Origin: Streptomyces sp. ISL-12
GTDB lineage: Bacteria; Actinomycetota; Actinomycetes; Streptomycetales; Streptomycetaceae
Direction of reading: 5' to 3'
Assembly: GCF_018614415.1 (NCBI RefSeq)
Contig: NZ_JAGGOO010000071.1
Span: 1-64,000 of the forward strand
Length of the DNA stretch: 64,000 nucleotides
Positions within the stretch are counted from its first letter, which is position 1. Each line of letters begins with the position of its first letter. Of this stretch, positions 25,588-34,003 are shown piece after piece. A program made the position numbers and the translations under genes. The notes under the pieces were generated by a model. It saw only the letters and a list, made by a program, of their open reading frames with translations, did not search any database and was not told where the DNA came from.

Positions 25588-25929
25588 TCAGCCGAGCGAC
25601 AGGCCCTTGACCGGCAGGCCGCCGAGCATCCGGGCGACCGGCGCGACCGGCCCCTTGGTGAGCGTGTCGGCGACCGACTGCGCGGCGGCCGGCCGTGCGT
25701 CGGCGCCGGGAGTGGTCCCCTTCGCGTCGGCCCCCTTGGCGCCGGGCGCCTGGGCGCCGGGCGCGGCCTGGGCGAGGCGCTCGGCGGCGGGGAGCGTACG
25801 GACGACGCCGTCGACCGTCGGGCCGAGTTCCGGGACGACCGGGGCCGCGTTGGCCGCGCCCGCGCCGGCGGCGGCGAAAGCGGCACCGAGGGCGGCGACA
25901 CCGAGGGTCTTGGCAGCAGACTGCTTCAT
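25588..25929 (-). CDS. Small secreted Ala/Gly/Pro-rich protein
   Basis: A 113-residue product (ATG 25929, GAGGA site). A signal peptide MKQSAAKTLGVAALGAAF... ends ANAAP. The mature part has PELGPTVDGVVRTLPAAERL, a low-complexity Ala/Pro/Gly/Lys stretch and a conserved-looking end VARMLGGLPVKGLSLG. It resembles the small secreted proteins found in most Streptomyces genomes, without a known function. Confidence 0.75.
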   Translation of the reverse strand: MKQSAAKTLGVAALGAAFAAAGAGAANAAPVVPELGPTVDGVVRTLPAAERLAQAAPGAQAPGAKGADAKGTTPGADARPAAAQSVADTLTKGPVAPVARMLGGLPVKGLSLG

Positions 25930-26106
25930 GAAATGCGTCCTCGAAATGGGAGGTCGGGGATCTGAGCGGTCCTCGACCGTAAACACGCACCGTCGCCCGC
26001 CGCAAACATCGAAATGCGAACGGATTGTGAAAGCCGGTCCGCGCACACGGCCCCCATCCCCTTCCGCCCAGCCCTCACTCCTCGAAGAACCGCAGGTGGA
26101 AGCGGC

Positions 26107-27225
26107 CTACTGGAACAGCCATTCGGACTTCAGCTCCGCATATCCGGGCTTGATCACGTCATTGATCATGGCCAGTCGTTCATCGAAAGGAATGAACGCT
26201 GATTTCATCGCATTGACAGAGAACCATTGCATGTCGTCGAGCGTGTAACCGAACGCCTCGACAAGGTGCTCGAATTCCCGGCTCATACTGGTGTGGGACA
26301 TCAGACGATTGTCCGTGTTGACCGTGGCGCGAAATCCCAGCCGCCGCAGCAGGCCGATCGGGTGCTCGGCGTACGAGGCCGCAGCCCCGGTCTGGAGGTT
26401 GGAGGAGGGGCACAGCTCCAGCGGGACGCGCTTGTCCCGGACGTAGGAGGCGAGCCGCCCCAGCTTCACCGTGCCGTCCCCGGCCACCTGGATGTCGTCG
26501 ATGATCCGCACCCCGTGCCCGAGCCGGTCCGCGCCGCACCACTGCAGCGCCTGCCAGATGGACGGCAGCCCGAACGCCTCGCCGGCGTGGATGGTGAAGT
26601 GGTTGTTCTCGCGCTTGAGGTACTCGAAGGCGTCGAGGTGCCGGGTGGGCGGGTAACCGGCCTCGGCGCCGGCGATGTCGAAGCCGACGACACCGAGGTC
26701 CCGGTAGCGGTTGGCGAGTTCGGCGATCTCCAGGGAGCGGGCGGCGTGCCGCATGGCGGTGAGCAGGGCGCCGACGCGGATGCGGTGGCCGGCCTCGCGG
26801 GCCCGCCGCTCCCCTTCCCGGAAGCCCTCGTTGACCGCCTCGACGACCTCTTCGAGGGCGAGGCCGCCCTCCAGGTGCTGTTCCGGGGCGTACCGCACCT
26901 CGGCGTAGACGACGCCGTCCCCGGCGAGGTCCTCGGCGCACTCGGCGGCCACCCGGGCCAGGGCGTCGCGGGTCTGCATCACGCCGACGGTGTGCGAGAA
27001 GGTCTCCAGGTACCGCTCCAGGGACCCGGAGTCGGCGGCCCGGCGGAACCAGTGGCCCAGCTTGTCGGGGTCGGTCTCGGGCAGCCCGGAGTAGCCGGTC
27101 TCCCGGGCGAGTTCGGCGACGGTGCCGGGGCGCGGCCCGCCGTCGAGGTGGTCGTGCAGCAGAACCTTGGGCGCCCGGCGGATCTGCTCCGGCGTCGGGG
27201 ACTTCGCGGTGGTCTGGCTCGTCAT
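26107..27225 (-). CDS. add: Adenosine deaminase
   Basis: This 372-residue zinc hydrolase converts (deoxy)adenosine to (deoxy)inosine. The metal ligands begin with LLHDHLDGG (about 22-30). Other active-site motifs are VGFDIAGAEAGYP, FTIHAGEAFG, the catalytic region DRLGHGVRI and VNTDNRLMSHTSM. The family more often has TDDP at the last site; NTDN is a variation seen in the actinobacterial subgroup. ATG 27225 has GGAG upstream. The CTACGCGCGTAG palindrome lies 16 nt before the start codon, where a bound repressor would block transcription, linking add to deoC and the transporter genes. Confidence 0.95.
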   Translation of the reverse strand: MTSQTTAKSPTPEQIRRAPKVLLHDHLDGGPRPGTVAELARETGYSGLPETDPDKLGHWFRRAADSGSLERYLETFSHTVGVMQTRDALARVAAECAEDLAGDGVVYAEVRYAPEQHLEGGLALEEVVEAVNEGFREGERRAREAGHRIRVGALLTAMRHAARSLEIAELANRYRDLGVVGFDIAGAEAGYPPTRHLDAFEYLKRENNHFTIHAGEAFGLPSIWQALQWCGADRLGHGVRIIDDIQVAGDGTVKLGRLASYVRDKRVPLELCPSSNLQTGAAASYAEHPIGLLRRLGFRATVNTDNRLMSHTSMSREFEHLVEAFGYTLDDMQWFSVNAMKSAFIPFDERLAMINDVIKPGYAELKSEWLFQ

Positions 27226-27241
27226 CTCCGCACTGTAGCTC

Positions 27242-27253
27242 CTACGCGCGTAG
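27242..27253. promoter_or_regulatory. Nucleoside-regulon operator before add
   Basis: A perfect copy of CTACGCGCGTAG, identical to the deoC operator and centred 22 nt upstream of the add start codon. Confidence 0.78.
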
Positions 27254-27371
27254 ATCACCGGGCGGACGACGAAACTCCGTGGCAGGACCAGGTGGCCGGC
27301 GCACCGGCCGATACGTAACAGTGACCGCGCGTACGGATGGCGGACACCCGCTCTTCTGACACTGTTTTGTC

Positions 27372-28130
27372 ATGGCACAACAAGCGACGCCGGTGCGCGA
27401 GGCCCGGCTGGGGCGGGCGCTGGGCCCGCAGACGGCGGCGGTGAGCGGAGTGGCCGTACTGCTCCCGGCGGGCGACGAGGTCTCCAGCCGCAGACCGTCC
27501 CCCCTGCTGGCGAACGCCTCCGTCCGCGCGCTGGGGCGCCGGCTGACGCGGGCCGGGCGCGACGAGGGACTGGCGGCCCACGTCGTGCACTACCGCTACC
27601 GGGGCTGGAACGGCAGCGAGGCGCATCTCGCCCGGGACGCCGCCTGGGCCGCCGACGAGGCGGTACGGCTCTACGGCGACGTCCCCGTCTGCCTGGTCGG
27701 CGTCGGCATGGGCGGCCGGGCGGCGCTGCGCGCGGGCGGCCACGAGGCCGTCAACTCCGTGCTGGCGATCGCCCCCTGGCTGCCGGACGAGGACATGGCG
27801 GCGCCGCCCGAACCGGTGAAACAGCTCACCGGCCGGCGGGTGCTGATCGTGCACGGCACGGACGACGGGCGGTGCGATCCGGAGCTGTCGTTCCGGCTGG
27901 CGGCGCGGGCGAAGAAGGCCAACCGGGACGTGTGCCGGTTCGAAGTGCACAGCGAGGGACACGGGTTGCGGCACTACCGCGACGAAGTGGCGGCGCTGGC
28001 GGAGGACTTCGCGCTGGGGGCGTTGTTCGGCCGGCCGTTCTCCCGGCCGGTGGCGGACGCGCTGGCGGCCCCGCCGCCGCTGGGGCTGCGGATGCCGCTG
28101 GCCGTGGGGTTCGGGAAGACGCTGCGGTAG
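27372..28130 (+). CDS. Alpha/beta-hydrolase-fold protein lacking the nucleophile serine
   Basis: A 252-residue protein of alpha/beta-hydrolase type. The strand-turn-helix 'nucleophile elbow' reads CLVGVGMGGRAAL instead of the usual GxSxG, so glycine replaces the serine. The acid region RVLIVHGTDDGRCDP and the histidine region SEGHGLRHY are kept. With no nucleophile it is unlikely to be an esterase or peptidase; it may bind a ligand or use another chemistry. It starts at ATG 27372 and is divergent from add, with the add operator about 120 nt away. Confidence 0.8.
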   Translation: MAQQATPVREARLGRALGPQTAAVSGVAVLLPAGDEVSSRRPSPLLANASVRALGRRLTRAGRDEGLAAHVVHYRYRGWNGSEAHLARDAAWAADEAVRLYGDVPVCLVGVGMGGRAALRAGGHEAVNSVLAIAPWLPDEDMAAPPEPVKQLTGRRVLIVHGTDDGRCDPELSFRLAARAKKANRDVCRFEVHSEGHGLRHYRDEVAALAEDFALGALFGRPFSRPVADALAAPPPLGLRMPLAVGFGKTLR

Positions 28131-28162
28131 CGCCTTCAGCCAGGGCCTTCAGGGCAGGGCCT

Positions 28163-29113
28163 TCAGGGCAGCAGCCGGCCCCGCTTCGACAGCAGGAACT
28201 TCTTGAACGCGGCCACCGGCGGCGTGTCCGCCCGCCCCGCCAGCCACGCCACGCCGATCTCCCGGGCCGCGCGGGGCGCGGTGACCGTCAGCTCGACCAC
28301 CCCCGGGCGGGGCACGGCCGGCGGCGGCAGCAGGGCGACGCCCAGGCCCGCCGCGACCAGCCCCCGCAGGGTCTCCGCCTCCTCGCCCTCGAAGGCCACC
28401 TTGGGCCGGAAACCGGCCTCCTCGCAGACCGCGTCCGTGATGCGCCGCAGCCCGTAGCCGGGCTCCAGGGTCACGAAGGGCTCGTCGGCGGCCTCCGCGA
28501 GCCGCACCCGGCGGCGGCCGGCGAGCCGGTGGTCGGCGGGGACGACCAGGCGCAGCCGCTGCTCGTCCAGGCGGCGGGCGACGAGGTCGGGGGCGTCGGG
28601 CACCGGGGAGGTCAGGCACAGGTCCAGTTCCCCGGCGCGCAGCCGCTCCAGCATGGCCTCGCCGTAGTTCTGGACGAGGCTGAAGCGGACCTTGGGGTGG
28701 TCGGCGCGGAAGGCGTGGATCAGTCCGGGCACGGTCTCGGCGCCCATGGTGTGCAGGAACCCGAAGGCGACCTTGCCGGTGGTGCGGTCGGCGTCGGCGC
28801 GGACCTCGTCGGCGGCCCGCTCGATCTCGGCGAGGGCGCGTTCGACGGAGGCGAGGAAGGTGTGCCCGGCCGGGGTGAGGGAGAGAGTTCGGCCGTGGCG
28901 GGCGAACAGGTCGACGCCGAGGTCGTGTTCGAGGCGGACGACGGCCCGGGAGAGGGTCGACTGGGGGACGTTCATCTCCTGGGCGGCACGGGTGACGTGC
29001 TCGGTGCGGGCCACGCCGGCGAAGTGCGCGAGGCGCGGCGCGAGCAGCGCGACGATGTCTTCTGTGTCACTGTCCCGTGACAGTCGCCCCTGTGAGCTCC
29101 GCTGATGCGCCAT
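28163..29113 (-). CDS. LysR-family regulator of the adjacent MFS transporter
   Basis: A 316-residue regulator from ATG 29113. The N-terminal helix-turn-helix has HVTRAAQEMNVPQSTLSRAVVRLEHDLGVDLFARHGR. The effector domain contains KVAFGFLHTMGAETVPGLI, FSLVQNYGEAMLERLRAGELDLCLT and a later VAAGLGVALLPPPAV. It is divergently transcribed from the MFS gene with 63 nt between the starts, the usual arrangement for a LysR regulator and its target. The inverted repeat at 29115-29134 is the probable binding site. The inducing ligand is not known. Confidence 0.9.
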   Translation of the reverse strand: MAHQRSSQGRLSRDSDTEDIVALLAPRLAHFAGVARTEHVTRAAQEMNVPQSTLSRAVVRLEHDLGVDLFARHGRTLSLTPAGHTFLASVERALAEIERAADEVRADADRTTGKVAFGFLHTMGAETVPGLIHAFRADHPKVRFSLVQNYGEAMLERLRAGELDLCLTSPVPDAPDLVARRLDEQRLRLVVPADHRLAGRRRVRLAEAADEPFVTLEPGYGLRRITDAVCEEAGFRPKVAFEGEEAETLRGLVAAGLGVALLPPPAVPRPGVVELTVTAPRAAREIGVAWLAGRADTPPVAAFKKFLLSKRGRLLP

Positions 29114-29114
29114 G

Positions 29115-29134
29115 GGAACGATTATGGACGTTCC
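29115..29134. promoter_or_regulatory. Inverted repeat in the LysR/MFS divergent promoter
   Basis: GGAACG and CGTTCC arms (29115-29120 and 29129-29134), 8 nt apart, lie directly before the regulator start and 42 nt before the transporter start. This fits a LysR operator, though it is not tested. Confidence 0.5.
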
Positions 29135-29176
29135 ATGCATTGGACGGATGAGTAAGGGGCTTCGTACGGTCATCAC

Positions 29177-30454
29177 ATGACTCCCGCCGATACCGGGGCG
29201 TCCACCACCGTGGGCGCCGCTGCCTCCGTCCCCGATCTCCCCGACACGCGTGTGGCCCCGGGCGGCCCCGGCTACCGCCGGATGAGTTTCGCCCTGTTCC
29301 TCGCGGGCGTGGCCACCTTCGCGCTCCTCTACTCCACGCAGGCCCTGCTGCCGCTGATCTCCGGTGACCTGGGGGTGACGGCGGGCGACGCGAGCTGGAC
29401 GGTGGCCGCCGCGACCGGCGGTCTGGCGCTGTTCGTCATCCCGATGAGCGCCCTGTCGGAACGGTTCGGACGGCGTACGGTCATGACGGCGTCGCTCGCG
29501 GTCGCGGTGACCGTCGCGCTGCTGGTCCCCTTCGCCCCCTCGCTGCCGGCGCTGGTCGCGCTGCGCGCGGTGCAGGGCGCGGCGCTGGCCGGACTGCCGG
29601 CCTCCGCGACGGCGTATCTCGCCGAGGAGGTCACACCGAAGGCGCTGGTCACGGCGATCGGCCTGTTCGTGGCGGGCAACAGCGTCGGCGGCATGAGCGG
29701 CCGGGTGATCACCGGCTGGGTCGCGCAGGAGTGGGGCTGGCGGGTGGCCGTCGGCGTGATCGGCGTCGTCGCCGTGGTCTGCGCGGTGGCGTTCCGGATG
29801 CTGCTGCCGAGGCCGAAGCACTTCCGCCCGGGTTCCCTGCGCCCCCGGGTCCTGGCCGGGACGCTCCGCGATCACCTCGCCAACCCCCTCCTGCGCCGCC
29901 TGTACGCGATCGGCGCGCTGTTCATGACGGTCTTCGGCGGCGTCTACACGGTGATCGGCTACCGCCTGACGGAGGCGCCGTTCTCCCTCCCCCAGGGCAT
30001 CGTCGGCTCGGTCTTCCTGGTGTACCTGGTCGGCACGGTCTCGGCGTCCACGTCGGGCCGGCTGGTGGGCCGCCTGGGCCGGCGCGGCGCCCTGTACCTG
30101 GCGGGCGGCACGACGGCGGCCGGTCTGCTGCTGTCGCTGGCGGACTCCCTGCCCCTCGTCCTGCTGGGCCTGGTCCTGATCACGGCGGGCTTCTTCGCGG
30201 GCCACTCGGTGGCGTCCTCGGCGGTCAGCCGTACGGCGACGCACGGCCGGGCGCAGGCGTCGGCCCTGTACCAGTCGGCGTACTACATCGGCTCCAGCGC
30301 CGGCTCCACGGTGGGCGCGGTGGCCTTCCACTCCGGCGGCTGGGCCGGGACGGTCGGGGTCGGGCTGCTGGCGGTGCTGGGGGTCGGGACGGTCACCCTG
30401 CTCGGCACCCGGGCGGCCCGCGGACAGACCGCGAAGCTCCCCGCCGCGGCCTGA
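29177..30454 (+). CDS. MFS transporter (YnfM/CynX-like)
   Basis: This 425-residue permease has about 12 membrane helices after a 35-residue cytoplasmic N-terminus. The MFS signature between helices 2 and 3 is ALSERFGRRTVMTASL, and the second-half equivalent is GRLVGRLGRRGALYLAGG. FALLYSTQALLPLISGDLGV at helix 1 is typical of the arabinose-efflux/YnfM subgroup. Export of a small molecule in response to the divergent LysR regulator is the likely role; the substrate cannot be named. Confidence 0.9.
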   Translation: MTPADTGASTTVGAAASVPDLPDTRVAPGGPGYRRMSFALFLAGVATFALLYSTQALLPLISGDLGVTAGDASWTVAAATGGLALFVIPMSALSERFGRRTVMTASLAVAVTVALLVPFAPSLPALVALRAVQGAALAGLPASATAYLAEEVTPKALVTAIGLFVAGNSVGGMSGRVITGWVAQEWGWRVAVGVIGVVAVVCAVAFRMLLPRPKHFRPGSLRPRVLAGTLRDHLANPLLRRLYAIGALFMTVFGGVYTVIGYRLTEAPFSLPQGIVGSVFLVYLVGTVSASTSGRLVGRLGRRGALYLAGGTTAAGLLLSLADSLPLVLLGLVLITAGFFAGHSVASSAVSRTATHGRAQASALYQSAYYIGSSAGSTVGAVAFHSGGWAGTVGVGLLAVLGVGTVTLLGTRAARGQTAKLPAAA

Positions 30455-30577
30455 TCAGGACCGCTGTGACCTGCTGATTCCCTGGCTGCACGGGCCAATG
30501 TCAGTCCACTCCTGTAGCTTCCGAAGTGCGAGGCGCGAAGACGCGCCCGGCAGGACGGCCACAGGGGTGGGTGGACG

Positions 30578-31582
30578 ATGACCAACGGCACGGTGACGCC
30601 GGAGCTGGAATCCGCGCTGGAGAAACACCGGGTCGAGCTGACCGGGTACTGCTACCGGATGCTCGGCTCCTCCTTCGAGGCGGAGGACGCGGTCCAGGAC
30701 ACCCTGGTCCGCGCCTGGCGGAGCTACGACAAGTTCGAGGGCCGGTCCAGTCTGCGCTCCTGGCTCTACCGCATCGCGACCAACGTCTGCCTGGACATGC
30801 TGACCGCGGGCAACAAGCGGGCCCGCCCGGTCGACCTGACCGAGGCGACCCCGCTGGCCCAGGCGGCCCTGACGCCCCGCCCGGACAACACCTGGCTGGA
30901 GCCGATGCCGGACGCCCGGATGCTGCCCACGACCGACGACCCGGCGGAGGCCGCGGTGGCCAAGGAGTCGGTGCGGCTGGCCTTCATGGCCGCCTTGCAA
31001 CAGCTCCCGCCCAAGCAGCGGGCGGTGCTCATCCTGCGCGAGGTGCTGGCCTGGCGGGCGAGCGAGGTGGCCGAGCTGCTCGGTACCACGGTGGCGTCGG
31101 TGAACAGCGCCCTCCAGCGGGCCCGCGCGACGCTGGCGGAGCGGGCGGATTTGGAGGCGGCGGGCGCGGTCTCGGACCCGCTGGACGAGGAGCAGCAGAA
31201 GCTCCTGGAGCGGTACGTGGCCGCCTTCGAGGGCTACGACATGACGGCGCTCACCGCGCTGCTGCACGAGGACGCGGTCATGACGATGCCGCCGTTCGAC
31301 CTGTGGCTGGCCGGCCCGGCCGACATCACGGGCTTCATGACCACCATCGGCGCGTCCTGCGCCGGCTCCCGTCTGGTGCCGGTCCAGGCCAACGGCCTGC
31401 CGGCCTTCGCGCACTACAAGCCGGACCCGGAGGCAGGCGGCTTCTCGCCCTGGGCGGTGCAGGTGCTGGAGATCTCAGACGGCCGCATCACCGGGTTCCA
31501 CTGCTTCCTGGACACCAAGCGGTGGTTCCCGCTGTTCGGTCTCCCCCTCCACCTCGAAGCGGAGGCCGACCAGGCCGATTAG
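30578..31582 (+). CDS. ECF sigma factor with C-terminal SnoaL-like domain
   Basis: This 334-residue product starts at ATG 30578. Sigma region 2 includes YCYRMLGSSFEAEDAVQDTLVRAW and SSLRSWLYRIATNVCLDML; region 4 has LQQLPPKQRAVLILREVLAW and the recognition helix TTVASVNSALQRARATL. Unlike simple ECF factors it continues for about 130 residues with a SnoaL/NTF2-like domain (LERYVAAFEGYDMTALTALL, DAVMTMPPFDLWLAG), typical of SigG/SigJ-related factors in which that domain modulates activity in place of a classical anti-sigma factor. The last ~36 codons overlap the STAS gene on the other strand. Confidence 0.9.
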   Translation: MTNGTVTPELESALEKHRVELTGYCYRMLGSSFEAEDAVQDTLVRAWRSYDKFEGRSSLRSWLYRIATNVCLDMLTAGNKRARPVDLTEATPLAQAALTPRPDNTWLEPMPDARMLPTTDDPAEAAVAKESVRLAFMAALQQLPPKQRAVLILREVLAWRASEVAELLGTTVASVNSALQRARATLAERADLEAAGAVSDPLDEEQQKLLERYVAAFEGYDMTALTALLHEDAVMTMPPFDLWLAGPADITGFMTTIGASCAGSRLVPVQANGLPAFAHYKPDPEAGGFSPWAVQVLEISDGRITGFHCFLDTKRWFPLFGLPLHLEAEADQAD

Positions 31583-31828
31583 GGCGCGCAGGGCCGGATC
31601 GGGGTCCCGCAGCCGGATCCGGCCCCCGCACCGCAGCGCGGTCAGCTGCATCCGGGCCAGCACGTCGACCGCGGCGAGCCCCGGCGGCCCCACCCCGGCG
31701 GCGTCACAGACGACCACCCCGGCCCCGGTGGCGTCCAGCAGCGCGCGCACCTCGGCACAGAGCCGGGGCAAGGCCTCCCTGGACAGGGGCCCCGGCAGCA
31801 CGAGTACGGCGGGTGTCACGGCATCCAC
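31475..31828 (-). CDS. STAS-domain protein (anti-sigma-factor-antagonist-like)
   Basis: This 117-residue protein (GTG 31828) has the layout of a STAS domain: VLVLPGPLSREALPRLCAEV, then GVVVCDAAGVGPPGLAAVDVLARMQ, GGRIRLRDPDPALRALIGLVGL. The residue phosphorylated in SpoIIAA-type antagonists is usually Ser/Thr within a D-(S/T) motif. Here it is replaced by DAAGVG, so classical phospho-regulation may not apply. The 3' end overlaps the ECF sigma gene by 108 nt tail-to-tail. The overlapped C-terminal residues look unconserved, so the overlap probably arose by stop-codon loss. Confidence 0.72.
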   Translation of the reverse strand: MDAVTPAVLVLPGPLSREALPRLCAEVRALLDATGAGVVVCDAAGVGPPGLAAVDVLARMQLTALRCGGRIRLRDPDPALRALIGLVGLRFEVEGETEQREPPLGVQEAVEPGDAAV

Positions 31829-31891
31829 GTCCCGGTAGACCGGGAGGCGGCGCGGAACTCATCGGTGGCGGCAGGGCCGCATCGCCCCCGG

Positions 31892-32206
31892 TCACATCTC
31901 CGCGATGTGTTCGGCCTTCTTGCCCACGGAGTCGAGCGCGTCCAGCCACTTGTCCTTCCGCCGGGCCCGTTCCGCCCGGTCCGCCGGTACCAGGCGCGCG
32001 GCGGTCTTCACGGCGTAGGCGTCCGGGTCGCCGAGAGCGGTCCTCGGGTGTTCCCCCGTCTCCTCGCAGTGCGCCGTGACCTCCTTGACCCCCTGGAGCA
32101 CGACGGCCCGGTCGACGCCCGGCTGCATGGCCAGCCGTACCTGGAACCGCGCCAGCCACCGCTCGCGGTCCTTCTCCTCCGCCGTCGCCTCGTCCTTCTT
32201 CGCCAT
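31892..32206 (-). CDS. Small charged hypothetical protein
   Basis: A 104-residue hydrophilic protein (ATG 32206, GGAG site), rich in Lys/Arg/Glu/Ala: MAKKDEATAEEKDRERWLAR, then GDPDAYAVKTAARLVPADRAER and KWLDALDSVGKKAEHIAEM. It appears all-helical, without signal peptide or metal motifs. It is not recognised as a family with known function. Confidence 0.65.
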   Translation of the reverse strand: MAKKDEATAEEKDRERWLARFQVRLAMQPGVDRAVVLQGVKEVTAHCEETGEHPRTALGDPDAYAVKTAARLVPADRAERARRKDKWLDALDSVGKKAEHIAEM

Positions 32207-32419
32207 GTGCTCTCCCGGGTGATCGGCAGCCGTCCGTCGGAGAGTCAGACGCCGGGGCGTCGGCACGGGTTCCGGAAGCGGGGAATCCGGACGTGCCGCG
32301 GAGGTGCCGCCAGGGTCACATTGACCTGCGCATGCTCTACAGCGGAAGGTTTGCTGTATGCCGCACGCATCCCCTCCCCGCAGGTCGCCCGATGCCGTTC
32401 GCGCCGCTCAGGGGGTGCC

Positions 32420-33340
32420 ATGCAAGGGGTGCTGACCGGGTTCGCGGTGATCGCGGTCGTGATCGGGGTCGGGTATCTGCTGGGCCGGGGCGGCTACCTG
32501 GGCGATCAGGGCCGTGAGGTACTGACCAAGCTCGCCTTCCACGTGGCCTCCCCGGCACTGCTGTTCACGACCTGCGCGCAGGCCGACCTCTCGGTGGTCT
32601 TCTCCAGCCGGCTGCTGGTGACGGCGCTCAGCACGGTCGCGGTGGCCGGGGTCTTCATCGCGGTCGGCGCGGTACGCCGCTGGGGCACCGGCCGGATCAC
32701 GATCGGCGCCCTGTGCTCGGGGTACGTCAACTCGGGCAACCTCGGCATCCCGATCGCCGTGTACGTCCTGGGCGACGCCTCCCTCGTCGCGCCGGTGCTG
32801 CTGTTCCAGCTGATCGTGGTCGCGCCGGTCGGCCTGACGATCCTGGACCTGGCCGGTACGGAGCGGTCCGGCTCACCGTGGTCCCGGCTGCTCACCCCCC
32901 TGCGCAACCCCATCGCGGTCGGGTCGCTGACCGGGGTGGCGGTGGCGGCGCTCGGACTCCACGTCCCCGCGCCCGTCATGGACCCCCTGACCCTGATCGG
33001 CAACATGTCCGTCCCGGCGGTCCTGATGGCGTTCGGCATATCCCTGCGCGGCAGCGCGATGCCCTTCCGGGGCCCGGACCGGGCCCCGGTGCTGCTGGCG
33101 GTGGCCCTGAAGGCGGCCGGCCAGCCGGCGGTCGCCTGGGCCCTGGCGGCGGGCGTCTTCGGACTGCGGGGCGCCCAGCTGCTGGACGTCGTGGTGACCT
33201 CCGCCCTGCCGACCGCGCAGAACATGTACACGTACGCCTCGGCCTACCGGGTGGGCGAGCGGCTGGCCCGCGACGTGGTGCTGGTGTCGACGGTGGTGGC
33301 GGTGCCGGTGCTGGTGGTGATCGCGACGGTGCTGGGGTGA
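32420..33340 (+). CDS. AEC-family (auxin efflux carrier type) transporter
   Basis: This 306-residue membrane protein has about ten hydrophobic helices. Family features are GFAVIAVVIGVGYLLGRGGYLG at the start, the conserved SGYVNSGNLGIPIAVYVLGD and, in the second half, MSVPAVLMAFGISLRG and TSALPTAQNMYTYA. AEC proteins in bacteria export or import carboxylates such as malate or malonate; the substrate here is unknown. ATG 32420 is chosen on position relative to helix 1. Confidence 0.9.
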   Translation: MQGVLTGFAVIAVVIGVGYLLGRGGYLGDQGREVLTKLAFHVASPALLFTTCAQADLSVVFSSRLLVTALSTVAVAGVFIAVGAVRRWGTGRITIGALCSGYVNSGNLGIPIAVYVLGDASLVAPVLLFQLIVVAPVGLTILDLAGTERSGSPWSRLLTPLRNPIAVGSLTGVAVAALGLHVPAPVMDPLTLIGNMSVPAVLMAFGISLRGSAMPFRGPDRAPVLLAVALKAAGQPAVAWALAAGVFGLRGAQLLDVVVTSALPTAQNMYTYASAYRVGERLARDVVLVSTVVAVPVLVVIATVLG

Positions 33341-33346
33341 CGCCTG

Positions 33347-33928
33347 TCAGTCGACGGGGAAGTCACCGGTGTCGAGGGACAGCCCGAACGGCCCGGGGAG
33401 TTCGACCGGATCACCGAACTTGCCCGCGTGCAGCGTCCGGTACACGCCGCCCCGGGGCTCCCCGTACAGGGTGACGGTCGGTCCGCCCGGGGCCCAGCGG
33501 TCGACCAGCAGGTAGAGCGGGGCGCCTGCCGCCGCGTAGCCGGCCGGCTTGCTGGTCCGGTCGCGGTGCGCGGTGGCCTTCGACGTGACCTCCGCGACGA
33601 GCAGGGCCTCGGAGACCGGAACGAGGTCCGCGTTCGGTTCCCGTTCGGGCAGGACAGCGAGGTCCGGCACGTAGAGGCCCAGCCTGGCCGGGACCGTCAG
33701 CGGCAACCGTTGATGAAGGCTCCAGCGCGCCGGGATCACCTCGTGCAGACGCCGCTGCACGCTACCGGCGACGACGTGGTGGGCCACCCGGGACAGCGGT
33801 GTCACCATGACGATTCCGTCGATGATCTCCACCTTGCAGCCCTTGGGAGCTTCGGTCCGCTCCCAGATCCAGAGGATCTCGTCCCAGTCGTTGTCGGCCT
33901 GGATGTAGTCACCCTCGATTTCCCGCAC
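33347..33928 (-). CDS. Uma2-family (DUF820) endonuclease-like protein
   Basis: A 193-residue protein (GTG 33928) of the Uma2/DUF820 PD-(D/E)XK group, with CKVEIIDGIVMVTPLSRVAHH, YVPDLAVLPE, then LLVAEVTSKATAHRDRTSKPAGYAAAG and YLLVDRW. The acidic residues in PDLAV and VAEVTS plus the following Lys match the nuclease fold core. These genes are plentiful in Streptomyces and cyanobacteria; despite the label, no activity is firmly established. Confidence 0.88.
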   Translation of the reverse strand: MREIEGDYIQADNDWDEILWIWERTEAPKGCKVEIIDGIVMVTPLSRVAHHVVAGSVQRRLHEVIPARWSLHQRLPLTVPARLGLYVPDLAVLPEREPNADLVPVSEALLVAEVTSKATAHRDRTSKPAGYAAAGAPLYLLVDRWAPGGPTVTLYGEPRGGVYRTLHAGKFGDPVELPGPFGLSLDTGDFPVD

Positions 33929-33947
33929 AGGGCCATGCCAGCATGCC

Positions 33948-33981
33948 GAACGGGACCGGCGCCGGTCCACCGGTCCCGTTC
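33948..33981 (-). terminator. Terminator of the nucleoside operon (after deoA)
   Basis: A perfect 12-bp stem (33948-33959 with 33970-33981) and 10 nt loop lies 22 nt beyond the thymidine phosphorylase stop codon. Confidence 0.8.
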
Positions 33982-34003
33982 ACCCGACCGGGGAGTCCCC
34001 AGG

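Noticed and set aside
28133..28170. Repeated GGCCTTCAGGGCAG units
   Set aside because: Short imperfect repeat at the end of the LysR gene; no structure or function apparent.
33976..33983. GTTCACCC near the deoA end
   Set aside because: It is part of the right arm of a terminator hairpin and lies downstream of genes, not in a promoter.
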